Assembly: GCA_964446935.1 (NCBI GenBank)
Contig: CAYUQI010000022.1
Location: 1 to 22,414 of the forward strand
Length of the DNA: 22,414 nt
Origin: UASB124 sp964446935
Lineage (GTDB): Bacteria > Babelota > Babeliae > Babelales > RVW-14
Direction: 5' to 3'
The notes beneath the pieces were generated by a model. The model was not told the origin of the DNA and ran no database searches. It worked only from the letters and a program-made list of their open reading frames with translations. Positions 1-8,623 of this stretch are shown here, piece by piece; the first letter of the stretch is position 1, and every line of letters begins with the position of its first letter. The position numbers and the translations under genes are program-made.

Positions 1-87
1 TAAATCAAATACTAATGTTAAATGAATACAAATATGATATCCTTTTACAAAGCATCTCAAACAAAAAAGGAAGCATAGGAGATCTTC

Positions 88-558
88 ATGATTAATAAAT
101 TTTTCAATGAACGTTTTTGGGGAACACTTGCACACGTCCCTATCGTCACCATCATTTGGACCGCATATGTCGTTTATAAACTTTACAACAACGGCGGCAT
201 ATGGTCGTTTATTTCACATTTCAAAATTGACCATATACCTTCACTCCCCATCACTCCACTCATATTGACCCTGCTCAGTATTCCAATCGCCCTAACAATT
301 ATGCATATGAAAAAACGATCACGTTTTGTGCACGATAACGCTCAAGAAGCATACTTATTTAATCTATGGCTTCTCAAAAGTTACTGTATTCTTTTTGTTG
401 TCGCCACATGCGGCTTATTCTTTGGAAGCAAAATTCTTTTTTGGATCGCAACCGTATGCGGGGTAGGAATATCACTGCTGTGTTTTTGCCAAGCAATTCA
501 CGGCATCGCCGTTGCATCAGCAGGGAACGTGTTCAGATATTGGTATCCAGGACGATAA
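88..558 (+). CDS. Small four-helix membrane protein, DUF4870/Tic20-like
   Basis: The protein has 156 residues and four hydrophobic segments, at about residues 10-32, 55-72, 92-113 and 115-143. Between segments 2 and 3 lies a polar stretch, KKRSRFVHDNAQEA, which resembles the conserved loop of DUF4870 proteins, where a charged turn precedes F-V-(x)3-A-x-E-A. The C-terminus ends in a GNVFRYWYPGR-type tail, also seen in that family. The function of DUF4870 proteins is unknown; they are small inner-membrane proteins. The start is supported by AGGAG at 77-81, six bases before the ATG. The gene converges on the ankyrin gene, with 23 bp between the two stop codons and no visible terminator. The family call is by eye and moderate; a generic small membrane protein is the alternative. 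Confidence 0.6.
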   Translation: MINKFFNERFWGTLAHVPIVTIIWTAYVVYKLYNNGGIWSFISHFKIDHIPSLPITPLILTLLSIPIALTIMHMKKRSRFVHDNAQEAYLFNLWLLKSYCILFVVATCGLFFGSKILFWIATVCGVGISLLCFCQAIHGIAVASAGNVFRYWYPGR

Positions 559-581
559 ACTATGTTCATCAAGAGAAACGC

Positions 582-3500
582 CTACAAAAGACTCGTTCCT
601 TTCCTTTGCAAAAGCTCCTTGATCTTCGCACGAGCTTCATCGGTACCTGAAAAACATTTCTCAAAAATTTGCAACGGCGTAAGGCCTTTAAATTTTCTTG
701 CTGAGAACTTTGCTCCATGATCAAGCAGCAATTTAACAAAAACCGGATCCCCCTTCTGAATACTTATTTCCAGTAACGTTTCTCCATTGGGATCTTCGGC
801 GTTAATATATTTTCTTGCTTCTCGGCGTAAAAGTAGTTTTTCCAAAAGGTAGAACTCAGAATCTTTAATACTCATAGCCATGGCTCTTTGCTGGAATTGA
901 ACCTCTGGATGATCAAGAAAAATATAACTGATATAAGTCTTATTTCGTAAAATGGTAAGTTCAAAAGCAGACAAAGCATTCCCTTCTATTACACATGTAT
1001 CATTAACATGCGCTTTGCCTTGTGGAGATAATAACAATGCCGTAATGCATTCAGGAATATTAGGTGAGAACGATTGCACAACATAGTGAAAAATCGTAAA
1101 GCCATCAGAACGAACAACTGAAACATTTTGTTTAAGCAACCATTCAATAACCCTTACATTACCCCTATCCACCGCACTACATAATATTTTAAAACCCACA
1201 TCAGCCTTTAAGCGATTTTGTAACAATTTTTGTAACAATGGATCATTCTTGTCATTACTCAGTAATGCTTCAAGCAATCGCTCCAATATTTTATCTTCAC
1301 ACAATTTAAGGCAATCATTAATGTATTCTGTCACCTCAGCACCGTGTTTTGATAATAATTCAACATAATTGAACCGGACTGATTTAACAGCATAATCTAG
1401 TGCCGTTCTTCCTTGACCATCTAATTTATTGAGTAATTTCTTTCCTTGCTCAGAAGACAACATTGTATTAATAACTGCTTCGATTTCATTGGACATATCA
1501 AAGTCTTCACTCTTCCCAATAAAGTGAAAAATCGTAAAGCCATCAGAACGGACAAATGGAACACCTTGCTTGAGCAACCATTTAATAGCTTCTACGTTTT
1601 TACATCTTATAGCATGGCATAGCACATCAAAACCGTTATCACTTTTCAAAAAATTTTGTGTTACGTGGTGTTCATCGAGCAACTTTTCAAGTAATGGTTG
1701 CGCGTTATTATTCCAATCTTGAAGATCTATTACTTTCTCAAAAAGTTCAAAAGATAAACCATGGTGGGATAATAATTTAAACAAATCACTGTTACTAGCC
1801 GCAATAGCATAATCAATAGCATCTTCCTCATGAATATCTTTTTCATCTACCATTGCATAGTTGTGGTTTAATAAAAATTCAACAGCGCAACGATTACCAG
1901 CAAGGACAGCAAGCTGAAACAATGATTTTTTTGATGCAAAATACCTTTTTTTCAAATCAAAACCATTTTGAGCAAAAAGCTCAAGAACTGTTTTATCAAT
2001 TGCTAATGATTCTACACAAGAACATCGACCGATTTTCATACCATCTATATCGTCTGACTCAATATCAGGAGGTAATGGTAACCCATGTGAAACAGCATAT
2101 AAAAGAAAAAGTTCAAGAGCCGCTGTATTACCATCATTTTTACAACGAGCAAAGGCTTCTTGTAACTTGGTACAATTACCATCAGCAAACGCCTCAAACA
2201 TATCAGTACACAACGTTGCCTTTGGTGGTATTCGAGTGCCCCAAAATATTTTATTAAATTGCTCAAGCGCTTTCTTGCGATCATATCCAGGTACAACTCC
2301 TGGCAATGGTTGTGCTTCATACCATAATCGGTAGACGTTCATCAAGCTCGCAAAATCTTTATAATCGTATCTCAGCACACAGGAATAATTAAAGTCGAGA
2401 ATAACATGTTGTACATCATTCATTTGATTAACAAAAACAACTTTCCGCATTTGTGGATCGTATTCTAATTCAATGTTAAAACTCTTATCCAGAGGCTTAA
2501 TAACGTCATTCCCATCTTTAATAGTTACCTGAGAAATAACACGATACGATGACCCTGGAATGTGTGAAAGGAATGTTGCAACCATCTGACTCAATGAATC
2601 AAAAGCAAATTTATACGGTAAAAATAAATCTTTTAGATGGGGATACATCCCCTTGACGATAAAGCCACCGTAAGAAGAACTGCTTCGATTTTCAATAGAA
2701 AACTTCCCGTATTCAATTGGCACATTTTTTGCACGATCATCTATCGTAATTAAACGTTCACCTAATGCTGCCGGTTCAAAAGTTTGTTTATTTGCTTCCC
2801 TTACCATCGGAAAAGATCCTGCAAATAATTGTTCTTGACCAAAAGCATCTCTAAATATTGTGTTTATATCGCTATTGGCGGATGCTGCAAATGTCTTTAA
2901 TAATTTAGAGCTTGAATTCAAAAAACTAGTTTCCGGCATATCAGCCGAACTTAGTATACCAACAGTAAATGGAAGTAACTTCGGTTGGCTACCATTATCA
3001 GTAAAAAATCTCACACTATTGTAACCGCCAGAAAAACATGATCGCAATATGAGACCTTCAACACTACAATCTCTGCCACCCCAAACACATAATCTATTCA
3101 ACAAGGCTCGGAACTCAGAGATTTTCAATGATACCATTCTGGCAATCACTTCATTTCCACCATTACCATGCCCAGCAATGAAAACCCTTTTTTTAATAGC
3201 AGAATTTTCATCCAAAAGATTTGATAAAGAATCGATGACATTTTTTTGTCTCTGCTCTCTGCTATAATTTAACCAAGTATCATATCCAAATCCGCACGGT
3301 TTTAGCTGATCAGGATTCAATCCAAGAGCCGTGATCTCAGATAATCTTTCAAAGTTTCCATCTGAAAAAAATTTTGAAGGAATACAAACAAAAAAAGCAT
3401 TATCAATCGATTGCAAAAAAAGAACATTCGGCGCCCCTGCAACAGTCATTTGATGCGCCAAGGCCATATCTTTTTCAATAATAAAAATTACATTATCAAG

Positions 3501-4403
3501 TTTACCAAAAAGCTCGATTTCTGTTATAAATGCCTGCTGGCTATCTTTCCCTAACAACATTACATAACAAATACAATCAGGAAGTTTTATAACGGTATTA
3601 ATAACGCTACACAGTTTTGGATCTATAAAATTCTGAGCCCATTTCTTAACCAAACATAGGTCATGGTTCTTACGCCTCGAATATTCAACTAAACTTATTG
3701 CACATCGTCCAAAATTTTTTAACACATCATTTTTGATTGTTTCATCAATAACTGAATCAAGAGCAGCACCAAGTTGTTCTGCTGTAATCGTAATTGCATA
3801 ATGATTGTTTGAATGCTCTGCAATAAACGCCTGCACATAAAAATCAGTAGAAACTGTTCTAATAAAGATTACCGTAAGTACTTTTAAAATATGCTGACAA
3901 CCAAGCCAGTTTGCTGCAAGTGTTGCATCACAACATAACTGATTATCGGCCCAATCATTATCAGCAACAATCCCATTTAAAAGTGTGTTAATAATAATTG
4001 ATTCACCATGGTTCTGCGCTTGTAATTGAGCTTCTTGCTCTAGAAGCGGAACTATTTTCTGTAATACTTGGTGTGAGACCATAGGTAATGGAACAAGATC
4101 GTTCTGTTCATCGGGAAGATCCTCTAAGATGTTCTTGATATTTGGAGATACATGGGCAGCAGCAACAGAGATATCAACACATTTTTTATCACTGGACTCA
4201 AGCTTAATCAGCTTAGCAGCAACAGCATTGGTTGTGTTTGTGGTCGCGCAAGATAAAGAAACAGGAGGTTGCGGCTGCGGTTCTTCTTCTATCTTTTGAC
4301 GTTTCGTAGGAGGCATGGACGAGTTTTGACGCTTCATAGGAAATGCTACTGTTGTTGCCAACAGAGCACATAAGAGCATAGAAAAAAACTTCGCAAGTTT
4401 CAT
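582..4403 (-). CDS. Exported ankyrin-repeat protein with caspase-like (clan CD) cysteine peptidase signature
   Basis: The protein has 1273 residues. Residues 1-21 form a signal peptide (KLAK, then a hydrophobic core ending near TTVAFP). Next comes KRQNSSMPPTKRQK (residues 24-37), which reads like a bipartite nuclear localisation signal, then a Pro/Glu-rich linker. At 408-416 stands VFIAGHGNG (H412, G413), and at 453-458 LRSCFSG (C456). This is the order and spacing of the His-Gly / x-Cys-x-Ser-Gly dyad of clan CD peptidases such as metacaspases. Residues from about 825 to 1265 hold degenerate ankyrin repeats with the LLxxGA-type ends (for example VFVKLLLDHGAKF). The regions before 400 and between 480 and 800 are not recognised. 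AGAGG lies five bases before the ATG. The likely role is a secreted effector acting in a host cell. The ankyrin and leader calls are firm; the peptidase call rests on two motifs only. Confidence 0.85.
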   Translation of the reverse strand: MKLAKFFSMLLCALLATTVAFPMKRQNSSMPPTKRQKIEEEPQPQPPVSLSCATTNTTNAVAAKLIKLESSDKKCVDISVAAAHVSPNIKNILEDLPDEQNDLVPLPMVSHQVLQKIVPLLEQEAQLQAQNHGESIIINTLLNGIVADNDWADNQLCCDATLAANWLGCQHILKVLTVIFIRTVSTDFYVQAFIAEHSNNHYAITITAEQLGAALDSVIDETIKNDVLKNFGRCAISLVEYSRRKNHDLCLVKKWAQNFIDPKLCSVINTVIKLPDCICYVMLLGKDSQQAFITEIELFGKLDNVIFIIEKDMALAHQMTVAGAPNVLFLQSIDNAFFVCIPSKFFSDGNFERLSEITALGLNPDQLKPCGFGYDTWLNYSREQRQKNVIDSLSNLLDENSAIKKRVFIAGHGNGGNEVIARMVSLKISEFRALLNRLCVWGGRDCSVEGLILRSCFSGGYNSVRFFTDNGSQPKLLPFTVGILSSADMPETSFLNSSSKLLKTFAASANSDINTIFRDAFGQEQLFAGSFPMVREANKQTFEPAALGERLITIDDRAKNVPIEYGKFSIENRSSSSYGGFIVKGMYPHLKDLFLPYKFAFDSLSQMVATFLSHIPGSSYRVISQVTIKDGNDVIKPLDKSFNIELEYDPQMRKVVFVNQMNDVQHVILDFNYSCVLRYDYKDFASLMNVYRLWYEAQPLPGVVPGYDRKKALEQFNKIFWGTRIPPKATLCTDMFEAFADGNCTKLQEAFARCKNDGNTAALELFLLYAVSHGLPLPPDIESDDIDGMKIGRCSCVESLAIDKTVLELFAQNGFDLKKRYFASKKSLFQLAVLAGNRCAVEFLLNHNYAMVDEKDIHEEDAIDYAIAASNSDLFKLLSHHGLSFELFEKVIDLQDWNNNAQPLLEKLLDEHHVTQNFLKSDNGFDVLCHAIRCKNVEAIKWLLKQGVPFVRSDGFTIFHFIGKSEDFDMSNEIEAVINTMLSSEQGKKLLNKLDGQGRTALDYAVKSVRFNYVELLSKHGAEVTEYINDCLKLCEDKILERLLEALLSNDKNDPLLQKLLQNRLKADVGFKILCSAVDRGNVRVIEWLLKQNVSVVRSDGFTIFHYVVQSFSPNIPECITALLLSPQGKAHVNDTCVIEGNALSAFELTILRNKTYISYIFLDHPEVQFQQRAMAMSIKDSEFYLLEKLLLRREARKYINAEDPNGETLLEISIQKGDPVFVKLLLDHGAKFSARKFKGLTPLQIFEKCFSGTDEARAKIKELLQRKGTSLL
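1085..1550. repeat. Pair of exact 28-bp direct repeats inside the ankyrin gene
   Basis: The same 28 bases occur at 1085-1112 and 1523-1550, exactly 438 bp (146 codons) apart and in frame. They encode RSDGFTIFH at residues 952-960 and 1098-1106. Similarity continues on both sides at protein level (AIKWLLKQG / VIEWLLKQN before). The likely origin is duplication of a block of ankyrin repeats, with partial homogenisation. Confidence 0.85.
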
Positions 4404-4445
4404 GATAACCTCTCATTGAAACACCTTATCGATCAACTATATTTA

Positions 4446-4473
4446 ATAATAGCAAATAATACAAAATCGACAA
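4446..4473 (-). promoter_or_regulatory. Putative sigma70-type promoter of the ankyrin gene
   Basis: On the minus strand TTGTCG (4468-4473) and TATTAT (4446-4451) are separated by 16 bp. The -10 lies 42 bp before the start codon, in an A+T-rich stretch between the permease and ankyrin genes. This is a pattern match only. Confidence 0.35.
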
Positions 4474-4550
4474 AAAACTAGCACCAACACTGATTTTACG
4501 ACATTTTCAGGCAGAATGTTTTCAGGCTGAAACGTTTGGATAGGGTTTGT

Positions 4551-5825
4551 TTATGCCCGCCGGGCCATCAATTGCTTGAGCCCAAAGGCCAGCAATCCCA
4601 GACAAAACACAAACAAGAATGAGAGAGAAATACCAGATTTAACAATATGACTGATGCTCACACCCATCGCAAAAAGACAGCAACCAATCGCCAGCACCGG
4701 AACCCAGCGGTACAACCGCGTAATGGCTCCAGAACGTACTGCAATTAATGCCGCGATGACCGTAAACAGGAACGCTATTAATTGAGAAAAAACTGACATA
4801 CTTTGCAACGGTACTTGATCGAGGGTAATCCACAAAATAAAACTTCCAAGACATGCTTCAACAATTAAACTCACCCAGGGCACATTAAAACGATTAATAC
4901 GGGTCAACCAGCCAGCTCCCGGCAAATGTCCAAAACGTGCAAGCGTATGCAAATTCCAACAGTTACTCGTCAACAATGAAAACGTTGCACCAGTGATCGA
5001 TGCAAACACGGCACCATTGATACACTGCGCAAGCAAAGAATGTACCGAAAACACATGCATGCCAAATGCAAGCACCGGTTCGTTAAGCTCAGTCAATGCA
5101 TGCCCCATTACACCAAAGATGCTAATCTGAAAAAGAATATCAGCCAAGGCAACAACACAGAATGCCGAGAGAATAATGCGTCGCATATTTCGAGCAGGAT
5201 CTTCGATCATATTGCCAATCGAGCAAATTACTTCAAAACCAAACAACGTAAACATTGCGATGGAAACGGTAGCGATAATGCCATGCAACTCTGCCACATC
5301 GACAAAGTTAGCAGGGTTGCAATACACAAATCCGGCAATAAAAACAAAGAACAGTGGAATTGCTTTGAGTGTTGTAAACATATATTGAATGCGGCCACCA
5401 ATTGAAACCCCAACAATATTTAAAAACACAATAAAAAAAAGTGCGCTGACATCAAGTGAGAATGTTGGCACGCCATGCAACAGCGGTATGCGTGCTTGGA
5501 AAAACTGAATCACCTTGTGCAACAGCACCGTTGCCGATGTGGTCTTGCCAACAAAGTATCCCCACGCGCCAAGAAAGCCTGCAAAGGAACCAACATAGGT
5601 TTTACTAAAAACATACAAACCACCAGCAACCGGATGCAACGCCGCCAACTCTGCAACGCACAAAATAATAGGGAATACAATGCAACCAGCGAGCACATAG
5701 CCCATAAATCCAAATGCACCAGCAAAGGCCGTTAAAGGCTTAGGATTAATAAAAAGCCCTGCACCGATCATTGAATTGAGGCAGATGAGAACTGCCGTTA
5801 ATGGTGATATTTTCTTGGTTAGCAT
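4551..5825 (-). CDS. APC-superfamily amino acid permease
   Basis: The protein has 424 residues with about 12 hydrophobic segments over its whole length, the usual size for this superfamily. The first helix carries NSMIGAGLFINP (residues 17-28), the unwound G-x-G-[LI]-F motif that binds the substrate backbone in AdiC/LeuT-fold amino acid transporters. A second typical signature, TLFGFEVICSIGNMIEDPARNMRR, occupies helix 6 and the loop after it. The exact substrate cannot be read from the sequence; an amino acid/polyamine antiporter or symporter of the inner membrane is expected. It would suit an organism importing host amino acids. The start is supported only by a weak AAAGG 10 bases upstream. 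It is transcribed in the same direction as its neighbours but is separated from the pyrophosphatase gene by a large inverted repeat, so it is probably its own unit. Confidence 0.88.
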   Translation of the reverse strand: MLTKKISPLTAVLICLNSMIGAGLFINPKPLTAFAGAFGFMGYVLAGCIVFPIILCVAELAALHPVAGGLYVFSKTYVGSFAGFLGAWGYFVGKTTSATVLLHKVIQFFQARIPLLHGVPTFSLDVSALFFIVFLNIVGVSIGGRIQYMFTTLKAIPLFFVFIAGFVYCNPANFVDVAELHGIIATVSIAMFTLFGFEVICSIGNMIEDPARNMRRIILSAFCVVALADILFQISIFGVMGHALTELNEPVLAFGMHVFSVHSLLAQCINGAVFASITGATFSLLTSNCWNLHTLARFGHLPGAGWLTRINRFNVPWVSLIVEACLGSFILWITLDQVPLQSMSVFSQLIAFLFTVIAALIAVRSGAITRLYRWVPVLAIGCCLFAMGVSISHIVKSGISLSFLFVFCLGLLAFGLKQLMARRA

Positions 5826-5865
5826 GAGTAACAGCCTTTACGGTTTTGAAGTGTATAAATTTATC

Positions 5866-6013
5866 CCGTTCGTGGTGAGGAGCCCGAAGGGCGTCTCGAA
5901 CCATGAACTCAAAATTAGCTTGCTATCATTAAAAATAACATTAGAGTCAACAAAAAATTTTACGGTGTTCATGGTTCGAGACAGCTGCTATGCAGCTTCC
6001 TCACCACGAACGG
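5866..6013. repeat. 148-bp inverted repeat with a nested hairpin in each arm
   Basis: The left arm (5866-5908) and right arm (5967-6013) share CCGTTCGTGGTGAGG and GTCTCGAACCATGAAC in inverted orientation, separated by a 58-bp spacer. Between these two blocks each arm carries its own small palindrome: GCCC-GAA-GGGC (5882-5892) on the left and GCTGC-TAT-GCAGC (5984-5996) on the right. The element fills most of the space between the pyrophosphatase stop and the permease start. It resembles dispersed REP-like palindromes, and as RNA it could end or protect the upstream transcript. Confidence 0.85.
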
Positions 6014-6101
6014 AATTAATTGATCTTTCAAAAACCTAGCACATACAACATATTGAAAAATGCAATGTAAACTATCACACAACCCTTAATATGCGACAAT
6101 C

Positions 6102-8090
6102 TTACATCGTTGCTAAAAGCAACGAAAGCATCGAAACAAGTTTAATTAAAATATTGAGTGATGGGCCAGATGTATCTTTAAATGGATCACCAACGGTGTC
6201 ACCAACAACAGCAGCGCGGTGAGCATCTGATCCCTTGCCGCCAAAATTACCTGCTTCAATATATTTTTTAGCATTATCCCATGCACCGCCAGCATTCGCC
6301 ATGGTCAATGCAAGGCACACACCAGTAAGTGTTGCACCTGCAAGGAAGCCTCCAACAGCCAAACCACCCTGAACACCAAATGCATATTTGATAGCAATTG
6401 GTGAGGCAATGGCAATGATACCTGGAAGCAACATTTCAATGATTGCGGCACGCGTGCTAATACTAATACAACGTGCATAATCTGGTTCCGCTGTTCCTTC
6501 AAGCAATCCCTTGATATCAACAAATTGACGACGTACTTCCATCACCATCTTCCATGCGGTACGGCCAACGGAGCGCATGGTAAAAGCTGAAAGCAAGAAT
6601 GGTAATGCACCACCAAGGAAAAATCCTGCTATGACAACGGGGTCAAACAAATCAAGATGTGGAATTTTTGCTTCTTGGCAATAGGCAGCAAAAATAGCCA
6701 ATGCTGCAAACACCGCTGAACCAATGGCAAAACCTTTACCAAGAGCAGCCGTCATATTACCAAGAGAATCAAGTTTATCAGTAATTTTTCTTACACCAGG
6801 ACCATAGCCAGACATTTCTGAAATTCCGCCGGCATTGTCTGCTATTGGGCCATAACCATCAACGGTCATCGTAATACCAACCGTAGCAAGCATAGAAACA
6901 GCAGCTAATGCAACCCCGAACAAATCACCAAAATAGGTATGAGCGATAAACACAATCACGGCAATTGAACACACCGGAATAACAACAGATTCAAAACCAA
7001 TTGAAAGACCATAAATCAAATTGGTACCGGCGCCAGTTTGTGATGTCTCTGCCAGTTTTCTAATCGGAGCCCCGCTCGTGTAGTGGTCCGTAACAAGGCC
7101 TATGATAATTCCAGAAAAAGCACCTAATGCTATCGAGCCAAATAAACGCATATCAAGGCCCATGATATGTAAATATCCATATGCACCGGCAATGAAAAGA
7201 AGTATTGAAAGATAGGTAGCCTTTTGGAGCATTGTTTCGACTTTTGCTTTAAACAAAAAGCATGAGAAAAAGCCAAGCAATGAAGCAACAAGACCTATAG
7301 CACACAGTACAATAGGAAGCGCTAAATAGGAAAGTTGCCCGGCATAGGCATTAACAGCCAATGCCATCGCACCAACAACAGAAGCAATGTATGATTCGAA
7401 AATATCAGCGCCCATACCAGCGGTATCACCAACACAGTCACCAACGTTATCAGCAATAACAGCTGGATTGCGTGGATCATCTTCTGGTATACCCATTTCA
7501 ACTTTACCAACAAGGTCGGCACCAACGTCAGCAGCCTTGGTATAAATACCGCCACCAACACGTGCAAAAAGTGCTATTGAGCTTGCACCAAAACCATAGC
7601 AGGTAAGAATTCTCACAATGTCATACGTCGAACTTTGCACAAAAAGGAAGAAAATTATTCCAAGTCCCAACAAACCAAGACTTGCAACCATGAAACCCAT
7701 TACCGAGCCACCCATCAAAGCGGTCAGAAATGCTGCGCGTTCTCCCTGGTCTTTGGCAGCAACAGTTGCTGCTTCATTTGCTCGTGTGGCTGCTTTCATG
7801 CCAACATAGCCAGCGAACATCGAAGATAATGCACCGCAAGCATAGGCAATGGCAGCGACGTTGTTAATGGCATACGCCAAAACTCCACCAACAACAGCAA
7901 TCACACACAGTAAAATAATGTACTCTTGACGCAAAAATGTCATTGCTCCTTGACGAATCAACTGAGCAATGTGAGCTGATTTCTCATCAGGGTTCTTTCT
8001 ACGCATAATCAATGCATACATAACTACGGTAAGGGCAAAGCCTATTACCGTAATTCCAACAAATGCAGCCAGATAATAAAAAAGAATCAT
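6102..8090 (-). CDS. hppA: Membrane-bound ion-pumping pyrophosphatase (K+-dependent type)
   Basis: The protein has 662 residues and about 16 membrane segments, the family's usual size. It couples PPi hydrolysis to H+ or Na+ export across the inner membrane. The active-site motif DVGADLVGKVE is at residues 188-198, followed by the DDPRNPAVIADNVGD motif and by GADIFESY. A second PPi-binding cluster near the C-terminus contains DNAKKYIE and GDTVGDPFKDTSGPS. The segment GNMTAALGKG (444-453) has Ala448 where K+-independent enzymes have Lys, so the K+-dependent type is inferred. H+ versus Na+ specificity cannot be decided by eye. AAGGAG five bases before the ATG fixes the start. The gene is intact. 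It would recycle PPi energy in an organism with limited metabolism. Confidence 0.95.
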   Translation of the reverse strand: MILFYYLAAFVGITVIGFALTVVMYALIMRRKNPDEKSAHIAQLIRQGAMTFLRQEYIILLCVIAVVGGVLAYAINNVAAIAYACGALSSMFAGYVGMKAATRANEAATVAAKDQGERAAFLTALMGGSVMGFMVASLGLLGLGIIFFLFVQSSTYDIVRILTCYGFGASSIALFARVGGGIYTKAADVGADLVGKVEMGIPEDDPRNPAVIADNVGDCVGDTAGMGADIFESYIASVVGAMALAVNAYAGQLSYLALPIVLCAIGLVASLLGFFSCFLFKAKVETMLQKATYLSILLFIAGAYGYLHIMGLDMRLFGSIALGAFSGIIIGLVTDHYTSGAPIRKLAETSQTGAGTNLIYGLSIGFESVVIPVCSIAVIVFIAHTYFGDLFGVALAAVSMLATVGITMTVDGYGPIADNAGGISEMSGYGPGVRKITDKLDSLGNMTAALGKGFAIGSAVFAALAIFAAYCQEAKIPHLDLFDPVVIAGFFLGGALPFLLSAFTMRSVGRTAWKMVMEVRRQFVDIKGLLEGTAEPDYARCISISTRAAIIEMLLPGIIAIASPIAIKYAFGVQGGLAVGGFLAGATLTGVCLALTMANAGGAWDNAKKYIEAGNFGGKGSDAHRAAVVGDTVGDPFKDTSGPSLNILIKLVSMLSLLLATM

Positions 8091-8118
8091 AACAACTCCT
8101 TAACTGTGCTTTATCATA

Positions 8119-8164
8119 CTTTTCAGCGATGTATGAGTTTATTGGCTGAAAGCGGTTTTGTAAA
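8119..8164 (-). promoter_or_regulatory. Putative hppA promoter with overlapping inverted repeat
   Basis: On the minus strand TTTACA (8159-8164) and TAAACT (8136-8141) are 17 bp apart. A 7-bp inverted repeat TTTCAGC (8121-8127) / GCTGAAA (8145-8151) encloses the -10, so it could be an operator or a leader hairpin. An alternative -10, TATGAT, lies at 8113-8118. The pattern match is unproven. Confidence 0.35.
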
Positions 8165-8288
8165 GTATGAATAATCCGATGCGTTCATTGGAAATACGCC
8201 TTTTTGTTGCTAAAGGAAATGTTTTTTTTGTACAGATTAGGGGAATGTTGTTTGGCTAGCTGCGAAGAATTTAAGAATACAAATGTAT

Positions 8289-8468
8289 TTTTGTCATCCT
8301 GAACTTGTTTCAGGATCCATTCAGTCCCTTACTTCATATGTATGTTTTTAACGTATGAAAGAAAAAGGTCTTTTGTATTCAAGGTTTCTTCAATTACTGA
8401 CAACTGTATTATTGATTAGGGGATCAATAAATCAACGTGGATCCTGAAACGAGTTCAGGATGACAAAA
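8289..8468. mobile_element. MITE-like element, 180 bp, 31-bp terminal inverted repeats
   Basis: The ends 8289-8319 and 8438-8468 are inverted copies of a 31-bp sequence beginning TTTTGTCATCCTGAAC, differing at one base. Each end is itself a palindrome: ATCCTGAA, a 5-base loop, TTCAGGAT (8296-8316 and 8441-8461). The 118 bp between the ends do not code. The same end occurs again at 15970-16000. No target-site duplication is clear, so mobility is inferred from the shared ends only. Confidence 0.6.
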
Positions 8469-8611
8469 TGTTGTTGTAGCAAAGTTTCTACGTTGTAACC
8501 CAAAACTCGTTTCACGGTTAGCATGATAAAAACGGAAACAACTTGTTTGTAGGTATTGCTGGAGCTCGGGGGCAGGAACAGCAAAACAAGGTTCTTCGTA
8601 ACACATATAAC

Positions 8612-8618
8612 AAAGGAG
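8612..8618 (+). promoter_or_regulatory. Ribosome binding site that fixes a GTG start for the ATPase
   Basis: AAAGGAG stands five bases before GTG at 8624. The open frame continues upstream to a TTG at 8543, but that codon has no Shine-Dalgarno sequence, and the extra 27 residues do not resemble the family N-terminus. Confidence 0.85.
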
Positions 8619-8623
8619 AAATC

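Larger units (their letters stand above)
8091..8623. other. Gene-free divergent region between hppA and the P-type ATPase
   Basis: These 533 bp hold the hppA promoter side (to about 8164), a MITE-like element (8289-8468) and the leader of the ATPase gene. Reading frames in it are short and have no plausible ribosome binding site. I see no RNA gene. No clear -35/-10 pair for the ATPase was found, although TAGCATGATAAAA near 8519-8530 has a -10-like look. Confidence 0.6.

Noticed and set aside
1085..1550. 28-bp direct repeats as a CRISPR array
   Set aside because: There are only two copies, 438 bp apart, in frame within an ankyrin domain; no regular spacers.
5040..5735. Plus-strand frames opposite the permease gene
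   Set aside because: They are rich in Cys, His, Lys and Asn without hydrophobic structure or ribosome sites, as expected for the antisense of a membrane protein gene.
8289..8468. Target-site duplication around the MITE-like element
   Set aside because: The flanks (TGTATT and TGTTGT) are similar but not identical, so no duplication is claimed.
8543..8623. Extended ATPase start at TTG 8543
   Set aside because: There is no ribosome site before it, while AAAGGAG precedes GTG 8624 at ideal distance, and the extra residues do not look like the family N-terminus.
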